Positions 60,889 to 64,000 of a stretch of 64,000 nt of DNA are shown here, piece by piece. The notes under the pieces are model-generated. The model was not told where the DNA came from and did not search any database. It was given only the letters and a program-made list of their open reading frames with translations. Within the stretch, counting starts at the first letter, position 1, and each line of letters starts with the position of its first letter. Origin of the DNA: Marinibaculum sp040216765 (GTDB taxonomy: Bacteria > Pseudomonadota > Alphaproteobacteria > Ferrovibrionales > Ferrovibrionaceae); the NCBI GenBank assembly GCA_040216765.1, contig JAVJON010000007.1:372001-436000 (forward strand). Reading direction: 5' to 3'. Both the position numbers and the translations under genes were made by a program.

Positions 60889-61254
60889 ATGTCGGAATAC
60901 ACCTTCACGCCCCCGCCGCTGCAGCCAAGCGACCTGGACGTCCTGCAGGCCCAGGTCGCCAGGCTGCAGAGCAACCTGGATCGCGCCGAGGCGTTCGGTG
61001 CATCGGCGCTCGCCCTCTCGGTGGCCCTGCTGCAGGAAATGCTGGCCAGCGAGCGGATCGAGCGCGGGGAAGCGATCAACATGGTGTCGAATGCGCTCGA
61101 CAATGTCCGGCGGCTCTACCGTTCCGATGGCCAGGACCCGTTCGCCCATGGCTCCGTCAATTCCGAGGAACTCGCCCGGGAGATGAACCAGGCCGCCCGC
61201 GAGGATGCCGCCGGCGAGCTGCTGGAAGGTCTTCTGAAGGCGCTTCGGCAATAG
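60889..61254 (+). CDS. Soluble helical protein of unknown function
   Basis: 121 residues, not recognised. A Pro-rich start (YTFTPPPLQPSD) is followed by long amphipathic helices (LDVLQAQVARLQSNLDRAEAFG, then ALALSVALLQEMLASERIERGEAINMVSNALDNVRRLYR) that could form a coiled coil, and an acidic end (EELAREMNQAAREDAAGELLEGLLKAL). The codon usage is normal. It sits between flagellin and an oppositely oriented enoyl-CoA hydratase gene; a flagellar link is not shown. Confidence 0.65.
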   Translation: MSEYTFTPPPLQPSDLDVLQAQVARLQSNLDRAEAFGASALALSVALLQEMLASERIERGEAINMVSNALDNVRRLYRSDGQDPFAHGSVNSEELAREMNQAAREDAAGELLEGLLKALRQ

Positions 61255-61272
61255 GCCCAGGCCGGCCCCGCC

Positions 61273-62112
61273 TCAGCGGCCGGTGAAGGCCGGGGCGCGC
61301 CGCTCCACGAAATGGGCGACCCCTTCCCGGAAATCCTCGCTGGAGAAGCTCTCCTGCATCTCCCGGTCCCCCACGGACACCGCCTCCGACAGGGTCTGGA
61401 ACTGCGCCTCGTAGAGCTGCTGCTTGATCACCCGCATCGAGCGCGGCGAGACCTGGCCTGCCAGCTCGCCGGCATAGGCACGGACCTCGGCCATGAACCT
61501 CTCGGTGGGGAAGACCCGGTTCACCAGCCCCAGCTCCGCCGCCTCGGCCGCCTTGACCTTGCGTGCAGACAGAAGCAGGTCCATGGCGTTGGCGAAGCCG
61601 ACCAGCCGGGGCAGCATCCAGCTGATGCCATGTTCGGCGATCAGGCCGCGGCGCGAGAAGGCCGTGGTGAAGACAGCGCTGTCGGCGGCAAACCGCAGGT
61701 CGCAGTACAGCGCCAGGACCAGGCCCAGGCCGGCGCAAGGGCCATTGATGGCCGCGATCACCGGCTTCGGCACCGTCGGGTAGTAGGTGCTGCGGCGGGT
61801 GAAGTCCGGCCGCATCGCCAGCCCGCCGGGAACGCCGCCGATCTCCCGGTTGCCGGTTTCCCGCGGCGCGGCCCCGTCGCCGCCGGCCTGTGACAGGTCG
61901 CCCAGATTGTCCATGTCGGCACCCGCACAATAGCCGCGCCCGGCCCCGGTCAGCACGACGACCCGCACCGCTTCGTCGGCGCTCGCCGCGACCAGGGCGG
62001 CGCGCACCTCGCGCTCCATGACCGCGGTCCAGGCATTGAGCCGGTCGGGCCGGTTGAAGGTGATCGTCGCGATCCCGTCCGCGACGTCGTACAGGATCTG
62101 TTCGTAGGCCAT
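61273..62112 (-). CDS. Enoyl-CoA hydratase/isomerase family protein
   Basis: 279-residue crotonase-fold enzyme. The oxyanion-hole segments are TGAGRGYCAGADMDNL and AINGPCAGLGLVLALYCDLRFA; the FSRRGLIAEHGISWMLPRLVG segment is at the second catalytic region, with a glutamate in the usual position. It would hydrate or isomerise an acyl-CoA double bond; the exact reaction is unknown. GAGGGGAAGC precedes the ATG at 62112; longer frames upstream are not supported. Confidence 0.88.
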   Translation of the reverse strand: MAYEQILYDVADGIATITFNRPDRLNAWTAVMEREVRAALVAASADEAVRVVVLTGAGRGYCAGADMDNLGDLSQAGGDGAAPRETGNREIGGVPGGLAMRPDFTRRSTYYPTVPKPVIAAINGPCAGLGLVLALYCDLRFAADSAVFTTAFSRRGLIAEHGISWMLPRLVGFANAMDLLLSARKVKAAEAAELGLVNRVFPTERFMAEVRAYAGELAGQVSPRSMRVIKQQLYEAQFQTLSEAVSVGDREMQESFSSEDFREGVAHFVERRAPAFTGR

Positions 62113-62402
62113 GGCGCTTCCCCTCTGTCGGATCCGACCCGCTGGCAGGACCTCTGGCTTGTCGTTTCGCGGATGCTCGCATGCCGCAATTCCGCCGACA
62201 AAGCGGTTTTCCCGGCGCCGGCATGCCCCAAGCCGCTGCCGGTCGGCATTACGCGATCGCACCCTGTCGGGCCTCCCGCTTCTGGACCATAAACGACAGG
62301 GTGGAGGCGTGGCACTCACGTCGCGCCACAGCAGCCGAACGGCGCCGCCCGGAACATCGAGCGCGCAGCACCAGGGCGGTGTCGCGGCGAAAGAGGCAGA
62401 GG

Positions 62403-63698
62403 ATGGCCGCAGAACCGACGATGCTGCCCGGACCGGCACCGCGCCTGGCGGACGGGCTACTCGAACCCGCGCTGCGCGGCCCGGAGTTCCATCTGGCCGC
62501 CGCCGCGGCGATCGGCGCGGCCATGATCCTCAATCTGGTCCTGGCGGCGACAGGCAGCCTGCCGCCGGCCGTGATCAGCCATCTCTGGTACCTGCCTGTG
62601 CTGTCGGGCGGCCTGGTCTATGGCTGGCGCGGCGGCCTGACCCTCGCCCTTCTGGCGGGCCTCGTCACCGCGGCGCTGTACCAGGTGCCCGTGGCACCGC
62701 GGGAGCCGCTCCTGCAGGTCCTGTTGCCGGTTGCCCTGCTGGCCCTGCTGGGGTCCGGCGCCGGCGGCCTGGCGGACCTGCTGCGGGGGCATCTGCTGCG
62801 CAGCCATGGCCCGCAGCAGCGCTCCCGCCGCACCGAGGCGGAGCGCATCGACCGCGGGATGGGCCGTCCCGGCATGTACCTGCGCCGGCATCTGCGGACC
62901 GTGGAATCGGCCGATCTCGCCCTGCTGGCGGACCTGCAGCGCGCCCTGGCGCAGGGCGCCGGCCTGCACCTGGTGTTTCAGCCGAAGCTGGATCTGCGGG
63001 ATGGCCGCTGCACGGGGGCGGAGGCCCTGATGCGCTGGACCTGTCCGGATCGCGGCGCGGTTTCGCCCGGCCGCTTCGTCCCGCTCGCCGAGACCACCAA
63101 CCTGATCCGGCCGCTCACGGAGTGGGTCCTGCGCAGGAGCCTGGACCAGCTGCAGGACTGGCAGGATCGCGGCCTCGACCTGAGCCTCGCGGTCAATATC
63201 TCGGTCCGCAACCTGATGCAGCAGGATTTCGTGCATTTCGTCGGCCGCGAGCTGGCCGCGCGGGGCCTGCCGCCGCATCTGCTGCAGCTGGAAGTGACCG
63301 AGAGCGGCCTGATGGTGGATCCCCATGCCAGTATCGCCACCCTGCAGGCACTGAAGGCGATGGGCGTGCAGATCGCCATCGACGATTTCGGCACCGGGCA
63401 TTCGTCGATGGCCTATCTGCGGCATCTGCCGGCCGACACCGTGAAGATAGACCGAAGCTTCATCGACGACATGGATGTCGACCGAAGCGACGAAGTGATC
63501 GTCCGGGCGACGATCCTGATGGCCCGCTTCCTGCGCCTGCGGGTGGTTGCCGAAGGTGTCGAGAACGGCAGGGTCTATGACAAGCTGCGGCGTTTCCGCT
63601 GCGACGAGGTGCAGGGATACCATATCGCGCGGCCGATGCCGGCAGCCGAATTCGCGGCCTGGCTTGCCATGCCGGGCGCGCGCCAGGCGGCCCTCTGA
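62403..63698 (+). CDS. Membrane-anchored EAL domain cyclic-di-GMP phosphodiesterase
   Basis: 431 residues. About four membrane helices occupy residues 30-125. The EAL domain (about 180-420) has Glu207-Ala-Leu, Asn265, Glu300, Asp327-Asp328, Lys348, Glu384 and Gln404 at the positions of the metal- and substrate-binding set, so hydrolysis of cyclic di-GMP is expected. There is no GGDEF or PAS domain, so this is not a dual enzyme. GAGG precedes the ATG at 62403. It is divergent from the enoyl-CoA hydratase; the 290 bases between them show no other gene. Confidence 0.9.
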   Translation: MAAEPTMLPGPAPRLADGLLEPALRGPEFHLAAAAAIGAAMILNLVLAATGSLPPAVISHLWYLPVLSGGLVYGWRGGLTLALLAGLVTAALYQVPVAPREPLLQVLLPVALLALLGSGAGGLADLLRGHLLRSHGPQQRSRRTEAERIDRGMGRPGMYLRRHLRTVESADLALLADLQRALAQGAGLHLVFQPKLDLRDGRCTGAEALMRWTCPDRGAVSPGRFVPLAETTNLIRPLTEWVLRRSLDQLQDWQDRGLDLSLAVNISVRNLMQQDFVHFVGRELAARGLPPHLLQLEVTESGLMVDPHASIATLQALKAMGVQIAIDDFGTGHSSMAYLRHLPADTVKIDRSFIDDMDVDRSDEVIVRATILMARFLRLRVVAEGVENGRVYDKLRRFRCDEVQGYHIARPMPAAEFAAWLAMPGARQAAL

Positions 63699-64000
63699 AC
63701 CCATGCGGGGCGCCTGCGGTATCGCCCTAGGGTTGCACAACATTGTTTTTTGAATTGACTTTTCGCCTTTAAGATGTAGCGTTGTTTGACAGATGGGCAG
63801 TGCCTGCCCGCTCTGTCCAGTGGTCGGCAGGGGCTCTGCGATGGCCCCTTGTGCAGCGGGCGGCGACATGATTCGCCCCCGACCGACAGCAAGGCGGCGC
63901 GACAGTTCGGCGAACCGGGTCGACAGGGTCGCGCGCCCGCCGCGGTTCCACCTGGGTACCCGCCCGTCCTGTGCGGCAGGAACCCACGGTGTTTCGGCGC
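63699..64000 (+). other. Non-coding window end with a possible promoter
   Basis: No gene is supported in the last 302 bases. TTGACT (63755-63760) with TAGCGT (63777-63782), 16 bases apart, is a weak sigma70-like match in an A/T-rich patch, and GGGCAG-TGC-CTGCCC (63795-63809) is a short hairpin just after it. This may be the leader of a gene beyond the window. A frame open from 63868 to the end has no recognisable sequence. Confidence 0.3.

Noticed and set aside
63868..64000. Possible gene start running off the right edge
   Set aside because: The frame is open to the end but has no ribosome site or recognisable sequence, and composition is that of non-coding DNA.

Overview
The window is dense, GC-rich DNA with short intergenic gaps, many start/stop overlaps, and the gene order tig-clpP-clpX-lon-hup plus a full nuoABCDEFGHIJKLMN operon. 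The short ProS, the separate nuoC and nuoD, the nuoN-birA-coaX-rnj-mce run, DUF1467, DUF2842 and FCD-type regulators together point to an alphaproteobacterium, most likely Rhodospirillales in the broad sense. No rRNA, CRISPR array, prophage or insertion sequence was seen.

Layout. 1-1149: tail of a polysaccharide deacetylase and a pirin (+ strand). 1303-4747: lolD, lolC and proS (- strand). 4888-9728: an accessory block made of a small secreted protein, a structured terminator-ended RNA candidate on the + strand, and a divergent metabolic module (GntR/FCD regulator, Gfo/Idh oxidoreductase and isopropylmalate-dehydrogenase-like enzyme against a metallo-beta-lactamase lactonase-like protein). 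It lies inside a block usually conserved in this class (mce-DUF1467-proS-lolCD). 9737-28864: DUF1467, mce, rnj, coaX, birA and the 14-gene respiratory complex I operon, read leftwards from a good sigma70-like promoter at 29005-29033. 29216-30826: tRNA-Asp, a membrane class III nucleotidyl cyclase and tRNA-Val. 31042-38558: hup, lon, clpX, clpP and tig, the protein quality-control cluster, with a sigma32-like promoter before lon and a His-rich tail on trigger factor. 38675-38761: tRNA-Leu.

38976-46678 (- strand): DUF192 protein, thioesterase, amidase, NAD(P)HX repair enzyme and malonyl-CoA decarboxylase, then a histone-deacetylase-like enzyme overlapping a two-domain cold-shock protein. 46831-47502: a Panacea/SocA-like orphan. 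47593-57641 (+ strand): a complete form II carbon-monoxide-dehydrogenase-type molybdenum hydroxylase locus (coxG, coxSLM, coxD, coxE, split XdhC, MocA-type fusion); the large subunit has AYRGAGR rather than the CO-oxidising AYxCSFR loop, so its substrate is unknown. 57657-64000: a Sel1-repeat protein with a terminator-like hairpin in its leader, two small proteins, a lone flagellin preceded by a three-copy motif, an unknown protein, an enoyl-CoA hydratase and a membrane EAL phosphodiesterase.

The best candidates for something undescribed are the RNA at about 5546-5715 and the metabolic module beside it, the attenuator-like leader of the Sel1 gene, the three-copy 15-base motif upstream of flagellin, and the unassigned substrate of the form II Cox enzyme.
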